This document shows, in pieces, positions 35,828 through 44,866 of a stretch of DNA of 64,000 nt. Under the pieces are notes generated by a model that was not told where the DNA came from, did not search any database, and was given only the letters and a program-made list of their open reading frames with translations. This stretch comes from Candidatus Heimdallarchaeota archaeon LC_3 (lineage in GTDB: Archaea > Asgardarchaeota > Heimdallarchaeia > Hodarchaeales > LC-3). The position numbers and the translations under genes are program-made. The stretch spans positions 13,850 through 77,849 of the forward strand of contig MDVS01000030.1 of the NCBI GenBank assembly GCA_001940645.1. Direction: 5' to 3'. Each line of letters starts with the position of its first letter. Within the stretch, counting starts at the first letter, position 1.

Positions 35828-36593
35828 AAGCATCAAGAAATTCTTTTCCAACACGTTCATCAGGTAATACTATAAATCCTTCTTCAGATATTTGACATTG
35901 CCTCCAACCGAAAACGTGTCTATGACCACGCATTTTTTGTACAAGAACCGTTCGGACATACTCACCATTGTATTTTTCAACATAATTTAGCACAATTGCT
36001 CCCTGAGCAGAATATTCTTCCACACCAAATTTTCCTGTAGATCGTACAATATCTGAGCTTGAATTAGCGATTCCTCCTAATTCAGCAGTCAATAGAGTGG
36101 TACATCCCTGTTCTCCTAAAATTGAAGCTAAAGTTAGAATTTCTTTTCTAACCTGATCAGTTGACCTTACTGAAGAAGATAATGTAGTTAATGAATCTAT
36201 TACAATACGAGTTGCGCCAGTTTTTTTTAAAACATCCATTAATGTTATGAGTAAGCTGTCGACATTAGCCCTGATTTGAAATCGTTCACTAGTCGTTAAT
36301 CCAACTCTTGAGGCAAAACCGTCTACTATTGTAAGAAGCGGTGGATTTAAATTTTCGAGTGAACTGATCTCCCAATTGAAACTTTCCATATCTCTCCTGA
36401 TATGTCCAGGTAAATCGTCAAATGCAACAAATATCCCTGGTTCATTAGCTAAAGCTCCTGCTACTAAAAATTGCATAGCAAAAACTGTTTTTCCAGCACC
36501 TGGAGGCCCCGACAACAAAATAGTTTTACCCTTAGGAAAACCTCCATAGAATAGTTCATCCAGACCAGGGATACCGCTTTCCATGTAACTCAT
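35826..36593 (-). CDS. KaiC/RadA-type single-domain ATPase
   Basis: 255 residues. A RecA-fold KaiC-domain protein starting SGIPGLDELFYGGFPKGKTILLSG. Walker A is G29-P-P-G-A-G-K-T36; Walker B is the RIVIDSLTTL strand near 136; a glutamine/arginine-rich end VLVQKMRGHRH follows. The KaiC subgroup in archaea is often paired with signalling or motility components. Here it precedes a MoxR ATPase and a Rab-like GTPase on the same strand (gaps 124 and 313 bp), which is suggestive but not proof of a shared process. Function beyond ATP binding is unknown. Confidence 0.88.
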   Translation of the reverse strand: MSYMESGIPGLDELFYGGFPKGKTILLSGPPGAGKTVFAMQFLVAGALANEPGIFVAFDDLPGHIRRDMESFNWEISSLENLNPPLLTIVDGFASRVGLTTSERFQIRANVDSLLITLMDVLKKTGATRIVIDSLTTLSSSVRSTDQVRKEILTLASILGEQGCTTLLTAELGGIANSSSDIVRSTGKFGVEEYSAQGAIVLNYVEKYNGEYVRTVLVQKMRGHRHVFGWRQCQISEEGFIVLPDERVGKEFLDA

Positions 36594-36717
36594 AAGTTTA
36601 TTTCCTTTAAAAAGATCTTAGGAAAAAAAAAAGAAAAATCAATTTAAGAAATTTTCCAATATTGCTCTTTTAAGAAAAGGCTAAATTTTGATACGATAAT
36701 GGGAAGAAGGAAAATTT

Positions 36718-37605
36718 TTAAAAAAATTCTTCCTCCTCGCCACTCATGACTTTTTCTAGAACTTCTTCAATAACTTCTTCAATGGTACGATCTACACCAT
36801 CTTCTAGCTCAATTTTTGTTGCTAAACTCATGATGGCAATTTCTAAAACGTTTTCAATTGATAAATCATCAATTAAATTTAATATTTTAGCGAAATCGAT
36901 AGCTCCTCTGACTGATGCACCACGACGAATTTCAGCATGTCCTCTAGTTGAACGACATACTTTTGTTGCTATTTCAGCGATCTTAAGTTTGTTTTTAACT
37001 TGAGCTGCATGCATAACAATTGATAATTCATCATCATAGGTTTGACGATCGAGTTTTACCCATACAAACCTGTCTTTAAGTGCTTCAGATAAAACAGTTG
37101 TGCCAATATAACTTTCCGGGTTCTGAGTCGCTACAACAAAGAAGCCATCTTTCGCAAGCACCGGTGAGAGTTTAGGAAGAGTTACAATTCCCTCATCAAG
37201 AGCTGGTAGAAGAACATTTTGAGTTCCCTCAATTAAACGATTTGCTTCATTTATAAATAATACGGAGCCATTCTCCATCGCTTTTGTTAAAGGTCCTCCG
37301 ACAAATGAATCCCTTGTCCAACCGTTTTTTACAACTAGTGGGGGTTCGAAGTGACCAACTAGTTTAGCCTCAGTATACCTTTCGTCACCGTCAATTCGAA
37401 TAAATCCTTGATCAAAATAATTAGCAACTGCTTGAGCAAGTGTTGTTTTTCCAACACCGACTGTTCCCTCAATAACAACATGTCTACTAGATAATCTTGC
37501 CAAGACGATTTGTCTAAGTTCTTTTGTTCTGCCTACTATACCACTACGTTCTTGAATTTCATTCACAATCTGAGAAATGCTTTTTTCTTTACTCTTTGAA
37601 GACAT
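36718..37605 (-). CDS. MoxR-family AAA ATPase with altered Walker B
   Basis: 295 residues, from ATG. Walker A is E46-G-T-V-G-V-G-K-T-T55. The MoxR/GvpN-type stretches WTRDSFVGGPLTKAMENG, NVLLPALDEG, TQNPESYIGTTVLSEALKDRF and a C-terminal lid RGASVRGAIDFAK are present. Walker B reads VLFI-N119-E120-ANR, so the usual Asp is Asn and the catalytic Glu is kept; ATP hydrolysis may be slowed. Such ATPases typically remodel VWA proteins, but no VWA gene is in view. Same strand as the KaiC-like gene. Confidence 0.88.
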   Translation of the reverse strand: MSSKSKEKSISQIVNEIQERSGIVGRTKELRQIVLARLSSRHVVIEGTVGVGKTTLAQAVANYFDQGFIRIDGDERYTEAKLVGHFEPPLVVKNGWTRDSFVGGPLTKAMENGSVLFINEANRLIEGTQNVLLPALDEGIVTLPKLSPVLAKDGFFVVATQNPESYIGTTVLSEALKDRFVWVKLDRQTYDDELSIVMHAAQVKNKLKIAEIATKVCRSTRGHAEIRRGASVRGAIDFAKILNLIDDLSIENVLEIAIMSLATKIELEDGVDRTIEEVIEEVLEKVMSGEEEEFF

Positions 37606-37918
37606 TTAAATCAACCTGATTTGTAAGAATCAAATAAAAAGTAGAAATAAAAAATTTTTAATATTAACTTTCCAATGTGATTTTAATTTAGCTTTCGAGC
37701 CAAAAAAACTAGTTGTCTCATAAATTCTTATGTATTTGGATCTAGTATAAATAAAGTTTATTTTATTAATTCATCCATTACCTATTTGGGTAATTTAAGA
37801 TAAATGACAAGGAAAATACTAATAGTTTAAGATTTAATAAACAATTATTAATTCAAACTTCCTGAAAATATTACTGTTTATTTTAGCAAATAACAACTGA
37901 GAAGGGTTTTATTAGAAA
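37606..37918. other. 313-bp intergenic region
   Basis: AT-rich sequence between the Rab-like GTPase stop and the MoxR start, both minus strand. No gene, RNA or clear palindrome seen. It presumably holds the promoter of the MoxR gene, so the GTPase upstream may be transcribed separately. Confidence 0.45.
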
Positions 37919-38485
37919 TTATTTTTTTTCTAAATATTTTTTCGCAAAAAATTCACCGAAAGCAAAAAAAGCTTTATCAACATTATTTCCCACTAAAGCT
38001 GATGTTTCAAAAATTGAATTTTTTGGTATATTCAATATAGATTGTATTTTATCTATTTGTTCCTGGTTTATTTTACGTTGATCTGTTAAATCAATTTTAT
38101 TTACTAATAATATAGTAGGAATATCTTCTCCACAACTTTTTTTCACTTCTTCGTGCCAGTCAGGTAGTGTTTCAACTGATGCTAAATTTGTTGAATCACA
38201 AACCATTATCACTCCTTTGGTTCCTTTGTAAAACACAGACCGATGGTTTTTAAACCGTTCCTGTCCTGCAATATCCCAAAATACTAGTGTAATTGTTTTA
38301 TCATAGATCGGATCAAGATCGACGGCTTTAGTTGTAATGTCGACTCCCACTGTTGCTAAGTAAGTTTTTTGAAAGCTTTCATCACAAAATCGGTGGATTA
38401 GAGAAGTTTTCCCGACTGACCCATTGCCAACTATAGTTATCTTGAATTCAGGACCCGATATTTTTGAACCTTTATGTTTTTGCAA
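37919..38485 (-). CDS. Rab/Ras-type small GTPase (eukaryote-like)
   Basis: 188 residues from TTG at 38485. All Ras-superfamily motifs are intact: G1 GNGSVGKTS (20-28), the switch I Thr in TVGVD (45-49), G3 WDIAGQE (70-76), with the Gln needed for hydrolysis, G4 NKID (129-132) and G5 ETSA (160-163). The WDIAGQERF wording is Rab-like. There is no Cys-rich C terminus for prenylation; the protein ends in KKYLEKK, and the acidic/basic N-terminal extension is 14 residues. Active GTPases of this type are a hallmark of Asgard archaea. Position: near KaiC and MoxR ATPases on the same strand. Confidence 0.94.
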   Translation of the reverse strand: MQKHKGSKISGPEFKITIVGNGSVGKTSLIHRFCDESFQKTYLATVGVDITTKAVDLDPIYDKTITLVFWDIAGQERFKNHRSVFYKGTKGVIMVCDSTNLASVETLPDWHEEVKKSCGEDIPTILLVNKIDLTDQRKINQEQIDKIQSILNIPKNSIFETSALVGNNVDKAFFAFGEFFAKKYLEKK

Positions 38486-39332
38486 GTAAATTATCCCTTA
38501 TAGTAGAAAAACTGGTTACTTAACTTAATGTATCATATAAGAATTAATAATTTTATTTTATTTCTTTTCTTATATTTTTTTTTAATAGAATTCTTTTTTT
38601 CTTTATTGAATATCCTATTAATAGTATTTTTATAACTACTTAAGTCTCTAGAACATTTTTTATTTAAAATCTTTTTATTAGGCCCCATTAAGTTTTTTAG
38701 TTCATAAAATTAACTAGTAATTTTTTTAAAATCGATAAATATTGAAAAAAGGTATTTTATAACCTGATTCCTACAAATTAATTGTAAATTAAATCAAATA
38801 AAAATTTTGTTACATTTGAAAAGGTCTGAATTGATTTATTCACTAAAATAAATTATTAAGAAAAAAGATCTATGTTGAAAAATATGAAAAGGACAAGAAA
38901 CTATTTGGGACATAAAATAGAAATATGTACCAATTACAATAGCAAAGTAGAATTTGGAGGTAAAGATTTTACTGAATGTAAAAAAAAAAGAAAATTACAA
39001 AACAAAAGCTATAAATACAAGCTATATTATGAAAATTAATAAAAATTTTTTTTAACCTATCTTCTATTTTGTGACTAAAACATTCTTGTGAATTGTTTTA
39101 TTTTACTTGGAATGACAATTAAAATTTGTTCTATTTTTTAAATCAAAATATTTCAATAAATTAATATTTAAATAAAATGTTATTTAATGAAATTCTTAGC
39201 AATTAAAATGTCATTAGACAATAAATTCATAATGGATAATACTAGATGGCATTTATTGGCATTTTATTAAAAAAAAAAATATTTCCCCCAATCATCTTTC
39301 GTTTTCTTTGATTTTTTTATTGGTTTTTATCA
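38486..39332. other. 847-bp intergenic region
   Basis: The longest gap in the window, very AT-rich and between divergent genes. It contains the small ORF listed at 38872-39039 but no recognised gene, RNA or repeat. T- and A-runs dominate. Confidence 0.45.
38872..39039 (+). CDS. Candidate small basic protein (55 codons)
   Basis: ATG at 38872 opens a 55-codon frame ending TAA at 39037-39039. It reads as a basic, Lys/Tyr/Asn-rich peptide with two Cys spaced by 16 residues (ICTNYN and FTECKKKRK). A purine-rich AAAAAAGATC precedes it. In DNA this AT-rich an open frame of this size can arise by chance, so it is only a candidate. Confidence 0.25.
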   Translation: MLKNMKRTRNYLGHKIEICTNYNSKVEFGGKDFTECKKKRKLQNKSYKYKLYYEN

Positions 39333-41327
39333 ATGACTTACATCCCTTTTGTAAAAGAGAATGTTTCTAACCAGTTTGTCGTCGCTATTGACTTTGGTGA
39401 GAAAATATTCAACGTTTTCGTTAAAGAAAATGAAGTTTACTCTGGTAGAATTACTATCCCAAATACTCTGTTTCAAATTTCAGAAAAAAGAGCAAAGGTA
39501 CTAAAAGATGATTATAAAGATGCTTTTTCTCTGGAAACAGGAATTTTTACCAAAAAAGAAATTGAAAACGCTCAATTGTTATTACAGGCTGATGAAATTT
39601 ATGTAGATTGGACCAATGGAAATCAAATTACTAAATCATATCAAAATCTTTTTGAAAAGTTAATTGAATTCAATTTCAACATTCATTCTTTAGAAGATGA
39701 ATTAGAAAATATCGTATTTGTGATTAGTTTACCTTTTATCTCAGATCAAAACAAATATAACGAGATTCTCTTATTTCATATTAAAACCTTAAGAGAACAC
39801 GGAGTAAAGTATGTTTCTTTTTTAGATCATCTTTCAACCGCATTTTACAGTCAACAAGAAAAAATAGGAATTGAACAAGTAAAACATCCTTCTGGAATCG
39901 TTATCAACATTTCCGACCAAACTTCCATTGGAATATTGATTGACAAGCCTATTTATGAAGGTTTTAAACAAATAGACTTAGGACTTAAAAACATTGTTGA
40001 GTATTCCCAAGCTATACTCCGAGATTTTAATATAAAAGGATTAAAACCATCAACACTAGAAGAATGGCTAATAGAAAGTGGAACCTGTGATAACACCGCA
40101 ATTAGCAAGAAAGTCTCTTTAAGAGGCAGAAGAATAGATATTAAACCTGTCTTAAATACTCCTTCACTTCTATTTTCTTATGAAGAAGTAACAGGTAAAA
40201 AATTACCAGTAAATTCTATCAGCGAAGGATTGAAAGTAATTCTCGATCAAAGTGAAAAGAAAATTAGAAAAAAAATAGATCAAATATTGTACAATATAAT
40301 TATTGTTGGTCCTGGGGCTTTATTTAAAGGAATTGAACAAAAATTCAAAGAAACATTAAGTGAAATGTTTCCAGATAAACAAATAAGACCAATGATTGGT
40401 AATAATCCTTTAAATGCAGTTATTAATGGATTAAAACTCTATGCAAAACATGAAACTAGTATAAATTGTTACAATATCTTGGTTGAACAATTAGATGACG
40501 ATACGAAAAAGAAATTGATTAATGAGAACAAACAAATATTTTTCGATATTAAAACCGAACTGAATCTGATTAAAAAGGATAAAATACTAATTAATTATGG
40601 AATAGATGGTTTAATAAGTACTTTAACTCAAATTAATTCTTTAATCAAATCTTTACCAACGCATATTCGAAGTGAAGGGACTGAACCTTTAAGGAATGAA
40701 GTAAGAAGTTGGGGAAAAGATTTTGAGAAACATTTAGATTTAATATATAAAAACTTAGAGAAAAATCCTTCTGGATTACATGATGCTAATGAATTACTAA
40801 AAAAATATACGATGCAAATTCAAACACTTCCAGTAAGCCTTCATGCATCTTTTAACCAAATCTTATCTCATTTTAATGAAAAAATTCACAATAATTTAAA
40901 TAAATATCAAACCAATGATGAAGTCGATGCGTTGAAAAAGTTTGAAAAATCTTTTTCAGTCCTTTCAAAAAAATCAGATATTATTCATATTGATGATCTT
41001 GAAAAAGATTCCGGGATAGGTAATTTATTACCTAAAATTACTGTATTTTTATCAGATATACCATCATATGGGTTTTTAGATGATAGGATTGTTAAATTTC
41101 GAGAAGATATTTTATTAAAAGCGGGACAATTCCTAAATATATTGCGGGATGATAGTTTCAGGGCATTAGAAAGTGATGATAATCATCATGCAAAAGAAAT
41201 TTTGCTTCAAGCAATTTATTATTGTGATTTTTTAATCAAAGGCTATAAATATCTTGATCAGGATGATATAGCAAACAGATTTGTAAATGAAAGAGAAATG
41301 TTTAATAATGATTTGAAAGACCTATAG
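39333..41327 (+). CDS. Actin-related protein with long C-terminal extension
   Basis: 664 residues. Residues 1-375 follow the actin fold. Phosphate-1-like VVAIDFGEK is at 16-24. DEIYVDW near 87-93 aligns with actin's GIVTNWDD. The connecting segment VFVISLPF...YVSFLDHLSTAFYSQ (127-174) matches actin's TEAPLNP...YVAIQAVLSLYASG. Phosphate 2 GIVINISDQT is followed by KPIYEG (205-210) and IDLGLKNIVEY, near-identical to actin's PIYEG and LDLAGRDLTDY. The adenosine motif is IIIVGPGALFKGIE (322-335). Actin's D154 is N192 and Q137 is E144, so hydrolysis may be lost. Residues ~376-664 are helical and unknown. Hsp70/MreB were considered; actin fits best. Confidence 0.75.
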   Translation: MTYIPFVKENVSNQFVVAIDFGEKIFNVFVKENEVYSGRITIPNTLFQISEKRAKVLKDDYKDAFSLETGIFTKKEIENAQLLLQADEIYVDWTNGNQITKSYQNLFEKLIEFNFNIHSLEDELENIVFVISLPFISDQNKYNEILLFHIKTLREHGVKYVSFLDHLSTAFYSQQEKIGIEQVKHPSGIVINISDQTSIGILIDKPIYEGFKQIDLGLKNIVEYSQAILRDFNIKGLKPSTLEEWLIESGTCDNTAISKKVSLRGRRIDIKPVLNTPSLLFSYEEVTGKKLPVNSISEGLKVILDQSEKKIRKKIDQILYNIIIVGPGALFKGIEQKFKETLSEMFPDKQIRPMIGNNPLNAVINGLKLYAKHETSINCYNILVEQLDDDTKKKLINENKQIFFDIKTELNLIKKDKILINYGIDGLISTLTQINSLIKSLPTHIRSEGTEPLRNEVRSWGKDFEKHLDLIYKNLEKNPSGLHDANELLKKYTMQIQTLPVSLHASFNQILSHFNEKIHNNLNKYQTNDEVDALKKFEKSFSVLSKKSDIIHIDDLEKDSGIGNLLPKITVFLSDIPSYGFLDDRIVKFREDILLKAGQFLNILRDDSFRALESDDNHHAKEILLQAIYYCDFLIKGYKYLDQDDIANRFVNEREMFNNDLKDL

Positions 41328-41513
41328 AAAAGATACCTATAACTCTATTTTTCTCCAACAAACAAGTCTGTTCTCATTTTTTGATAAATTAACTTTACTC
41401 ATAAATTAAATTTTTAAGCAATATCATTTAAAAAGATGTTATCAATTAGGATCACAATTAGAAAAATAGACAATTTGCTCATGAAAATCTTTTTAATTTG
41501 ATTTGGTTCTATT

Positions 41514-41750
41514 ATGGCAATTCTTTACGTTTTAATTAAATGTCGCACAGGAAATGAAAAATCTGTTAAAGATTCTATTATGAAAGTTGATGCAGTTGAT
41601 CGAGTTGATATTGTTACAGGTGAATTTGATCTTATAATTCGATTAAGAGCCGAAAGTACTGGAAAGCTTCAAACCATAGTTTTAGGAAAAATTAGAAACA
41701 TTCCTAATATAATTCAAACAGTATCTTTACCAGTAATTGAAATAACATAG
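41514..41750 (+). CDS. Stand-alone Lrp/AsnC ligand-binding (RAM) domain
   Basis: 78 residues with no DNA-binding domain. The alpha/beta fold reads VLIKCRTGNEKSV, VDRVDIVTGEFDLIIRL and IRNIPNIIQTVSLPV, matching the ligand-binding half of Lrp/AsnC regulators. Stand-alone RAM proteins bind small effectors, often amino acids, and assemble with full-length Lrp proteins. None is in the window. The stop lies 59 bp from the convergent crotonase stop, with a hairpin between. Confidence 0.88.
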   Translation: MAILYVLIKCRTGNEKSVKDSIMKVDAVDRVDIVTGEFDLIIRLRAESTGKLQTIVLGKIRNIPNIIQTVSLPVIEIT

Positions 41751-41800
41751 TCTAAGAATTAGAATATGCTCTTTTTCATAAATTTTTCAAGTTCCAATGA

Positions 41801-41824
41801 AAATATAATTCATTTTTTATATTT
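41801..41824. terminator. Hairpin between convergent genes
   Basis: AAATATAA (41801-41808) pairs with TTATATTT (41817-41824) around an 8-base loop. It overlaps the stop of the crotonase gene and follows the RAM-domain gene. Suits a two-way terminator. Confidence 0.4.
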
Positions 41825-42574
41825 CAGTGTTAAATCTCTTAGAACTTTTTGTAAATTATCATCATTAAACAATTGAAACTGTAAATTATCATGCTTTTGC
41901 TTGAATTTTTCAATTCTTTCTAATACAGGCTTTTGAAGGTTTTGTTTCAGAAATTTGTAATTTTTCTTTGGTGCTTTGAAATTTTTAGAAATATAATCAA
42001 TTGAATTTTCGATTATATCTTCTTTTTTAGATAGTAAACTATGAACAATGTTTTTCTTGAAACAAGTCTGAGAGTCAATTAATTTTCCCTGAAGTAGTAA
42101 TTCAGAAATCATATAAGAAGGTATTGCAAATTTCATAATTTCCAGCGGAATCAAGGGATAGGGAATTCCCAAATTTATACCTGTAAACCCAAATTTATAA
42201 TTATTGTAAATTATTCTATAATCACACGATATTGCCAATACTGCTCCTCCAGCTACAGCATGACCATTTATTGCAGCTATTGTTGGAATCGGTAAGCTAA
42301 AAAGATTAAAAAAAACTTCTGAACTTAAATCAAAATATTTTTTTATGTTGTCTGGATTAAAATTAGTTATACTATTTAGATCTAACCCACTAGAAAAATA
42401 TTCTCCTGTTCCTGTTAAAATCAAAGAAAAAATATTTTCGTCAGCAGAAACATTCCTTAAACACTTATTTAATTCTTCTAATAATTCTCTGTGTAAAGCA
42501 TTACCTTTTCCTTCAATACGCTTCATTTGAACAATACCAATATTATCAACCTTAGAAAAAATCAAATGTTTCAT
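41810..42574 (-). CDS. Crotonase-fold enoyl-CoA hydratase/isomerase-like protein
   Basis: 254 residues from ATG at 42574; an upstream in-frame TTG is less likely. The crotonase fold is shown by the oxyanion-hole region SSGLDLNSI near 60-70, INGHAVAGGAVLAISCDYRI around 105-125 and GFTGINLGIPYP near 134-145. The first oxyanion motif is kept. In hydratases a catalytic Glu precedes the LGI motif; here the matching position is Asn or Ile, so hydratase activity is doubtful. Short-chain isomerase or another CoA-ester role, or no catalysis, is possible. It is convergent with the RAM domain. Confidence 0.85.
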   Translation of the reverse strand: MKHLIFSKVDNIGIVQMKRIEGKGNALHRELLEELNKCLRNVSADENIFSLILTGTGEYFSSGLDLNSITNFNPDNIKKYFDLSSEVFFNLFSLPIPTIAAINGHAVAGGAVLAISCDYRIIYNNYKFGFTGINLGIPYPLIPLEIMKFAIPSYMISELLLQGKLIDSQTCFKKNIVHSLLSKKEDIIENSIDYISKNFKAPKKNYKFLKQNLQKPVLERIEKFKQKHDNLQFQLFNDDNLQKVLRDLTLKYKK

Positions 42575-42706
42575 AAAAATCAGCTTATACAAATTAATTA
42601 GACAAAATTTAAGGATAAATTAGAGTTAAACCTCAAATCTTCTAATAATTTTGATTGATGTAAAGAATTTTAAGAATTAACAGGAAACATCAATTTCGAT
42701 TATTAT

Positions 42707-43390
42707 ATGAATGAATATCGCAGGTTGATGAGTAAAGAAGAATCTTTATTGATTTTTCTATACGAAATTAGAGATAAAAATAATAAAATTAATTTAAAAG
42801 ATGAGCAAAAAATAAAAAAGAGATCTACTTTTTTTTCTAAAGAAGCTGTAAATAAAATGGTTTCTGATACAGATTTGCTTAGGTTTAACATTGAAAATGG
42901 TTATATTCTCGAATTTACGGAAAAAGGACTAGAGACAGCCAAAATATTAAGCAATAAAATGCATCGAGCTAATATATTCAAAAAAATGACTTCAGAAGAT
43001 TATTTATTAGCAGTTTATTACCTTTCTAAGAGTAAAAATAGCGAAATGGTCACAATGAGTGAATTAGCTGAAGAATTAGGTCTTACTAATTCGGCTATAT
43101 CTGAATATATTAGAACTATGGCAGAAGATGGAACTCTAACGGTTCAACCAAGAAAGGGAGTTAAATTAACGGATAAGGGATTAATGGCAGCAATTAGAGT
43201 CGATAATAAAAGAAAGATTCTTCGCACATTTTTTCATAAAATACTAAAAATTAATTCTGATTTAGCTGAAATTGAGGCACATGTCTTAGAACATAACACA
43301 AGTAATGTTTTAATAAATAGATTAGAAGCTCTAAATGATCAATTAATCAATTCAAAATTTGATTTAAAACTAAAACAAGATGATAATTGA
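42707..43390 (+). CDS. DtxR/MntR-type regulator with N-terminal extra domain
   Basis: 227 residues. The second half is a DtxR-family unit: winged helix TSEDYLLAVYYL, VTMSELAEELGLTNSAISEYIRTMAEDGTLTVQPRKGVKLT (about 95-150), then a helical dimerisation/metal-binding end with DLAEIEAHVLEHNTS carrying Glu and His ligands. The first 90 residues are a further MarR-like winged-helix-type unit (FTEKGLETAKILSN), so two DNA-binding-like domains may be joined. Metal-responsive repression (Fe or Mn) is expected. It lies 250 bp upstream of the aminotransferase/PEP carboxykinase operon, same direction, but no operator is evident. Confidence 0.82.
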   Translation: MNEYRRLMSKEESLLIFLYEIRDKNNKINLKDEQKIKKRSTFFSKEAVNKMVSDTDLLRFNIENGYILEFTEKGLETAKILSNKMHRANIFKKMTSEDYLLAVYYLSKSKNSEMVTMSELAEELGLTNSAISEYIRTMAEDGTLTVQPRKGVKLTDKGLMAAIRVDNKRKILRTFFHKILKINSDLAEIEAHVLEHNTSNVLINRLEALNDQLINSKFDLKLKQDDN

Positions 43391-43622
43391 ATTTCTGTAT
43401 CAATTTTCTTTTTATTTGTATTTTTCAATCAAATTATCAGTATTTCCTTTGCTCATATTTACATATTTAACCTCCTTTGTATTCGTCTGAACTTTTTCAA
43501 AGCAGTAAATCATAACTAAAAACAACTCAGAAACGCGAAAATTATTGTGAATTACTTTTTAATGCTTCTACATTACATCTAATAATGTTAAATTTATCAA
43601 AAATGTTTAAATAATTATTTTT

Positions 43623-43631
43623 AGAAGGAGA
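43623..43631 (+). promoter_or_regulatory. Ribosome-binding site of the aminotransferase
   Basis: AGAAGGAGA lies 9 bases before ATG 43641, a strong Shine-Dalgarno match that fixes this start. Confidence 0.7.
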
Positions 43632-43640
43632 ACGTTAATA

Positions 43641-44855
43641 ATGAGTATTAGTCAGCTATCACGTGACCTTTCAGAGTCAGCTACTTTGAGGTTGAATAAA
43701 ATTGCTCTGAACCTACGAGAACTTGGACAACCAATAATTCATCTCGGAGGGGGTGAACCAAAAACTAAAATGCCTATTGGTGCAGTTCGTGCTGCTTCTG
43801 CAAAGATAACCTCTGCAAATGTAAGGTATACACCAGAAGATGGAACACCAGAATTAAAAAAGGCAATTATAAGATATACCGAGGACCATTATAATAAAGA
43901 AGTTAGTCCTGAAAATGTGATAGCATCAAATGGGGCTAAACAGAGTCTTTCAGTTCTGATGCAAGCTATTCTAAATCCACAGGATGAAGTAATAATTAAT
44001 TCCCCATATTGGGTTAGTTACCCAGATATGGCAAAGATATGTTATGCAAAACCAATTATTATTCGGCCAGAATCTGGAAGATTCCACCCCACGATTGGGG
44101 ATATTGAAAATGCTATTACTTCTTATACTAAATTAATAATTATTAACAGTCCTTCGAATCCAACTGGTGTTTTGTATTCAGAAAAATTCATCAAAGAAAT
44201 AATTGAATTTGCTGAAAAAAAAGGCATCTATTTAGTGATGGATGACATTTATAATAGATTGATTTTTGATGGAAAACAACCAATCTCAGCTTACAAATTT
44301 TCTTCGGAGAATATGAATAAGACCAAGTTAATTATCGTTAATGGAATTTCAAAAATATATGCTATGACAGGATTTAGACTAGGATACACCTTAGCTAATC
44401 CATACATTGTCAAAGCAATGTCAAAAATTCAAGGACACACCACTTCTTGTCCATCATCTTTAACGCAAGCTGCTGCTGTAGGGGCTTTAAATGGCGTCCA
44501 AAGTGGGGTTGAAAGTTTGCGATTAACACTGGAAAATAATAGGAATATCCTTATGCAAGAACTTAACACCTTTGAAGGGGTTCACGTCAGAAAACCTGAT
44601 GGAACATTTTATAGCTTTCCTGATTTCTCTAATTATAATAAAGATTCCGAAGCTCTTTCCAACTTTTTACTTGAGAAGGTCCAAGTGGTTACAGTACCTG
44701 GAAAAGATTTCGGTGCAGAAGGACATTTGAGAATCAGTTTTTGTGGATCTATTAAAGAAATTAGAGAAGGTATAGCCAGAATTAAATGGGCACTTGGTCA
44801 AGGTCCAAATGAAATAATGATAGGCGAAAGAAGATTAGTGAGGGACTGGGTATAG
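43641..44855 (+). CDS. Class I aminotransferase (aspartate aminotransferase type)
   Basis: 404 residues. PLP-dependent transamination, most likely aspartate with 2-oxoglutarate to oxaloacetate and glutamate. The PLP lysine is K238 in NGISK-IYAMTGFRLGY. The substrate and cofactor sites are NSPSNPTG (169-176), YTPEDGTPELKKAI, VMDDIYNRL and the carboxylate-binding RISFCGS. The type Igamma aspartate aminotransferase of archaea and thermophilic bacteria is the nearest family. PEP carboxykinase follows after 11 bp, which supports an oxaloacetate-generating role. Start fixed by a Shine-Dalgarno sequence. Confidence 0.92.
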   Translation: MSISQLSRDLSESATLRLNKIALNLRELGQPIIHLGGGEPKTKMPIGAVRAASAKITSANVRYTPEDGTPELKKAIIRYTEDHYNKEVSPENVIASNGAKQSLSVLMQAILNPQDEVIINSPYWVSYPDMAKICYAKPIIIRPESGRFHPTIGDIENAITSYTKLIIINSPSNPTGVLYSEKFIKEIIEFAEKKGIYLVMDDIYNRLIFDGKQPISAYKFSSENMNKTKLIIVNGISKIYAMTGFRLGYTLANPYIVKAMSKIQGHTTSCPSSLTQAAAVGALNGVQSGVESLRLTLENNRNILMQELNTFEGVHVRKPDGTFYSFPDFSNYNKDSEALSNFLLEKVQVVTVPGKDFGAEGHLRISFCGSIKEIREGIARIKWALGQGPNEIMIGERRLVRDWV

Positions 44856-44860
44856 GAGGT
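44854..44860 (+). promoter_or_regulatory. Ribosome-binding site of PEP carboxykinase overlapping the upstream stop
   Basis: AGGAGGT begins in the TAG stop of the aminotransferase and sits 6 bases before ATG 44867, so the two genes are translationally coupled in one operon. Confidence 0.75.
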
Positions 44861-44866
44861 ATCACG

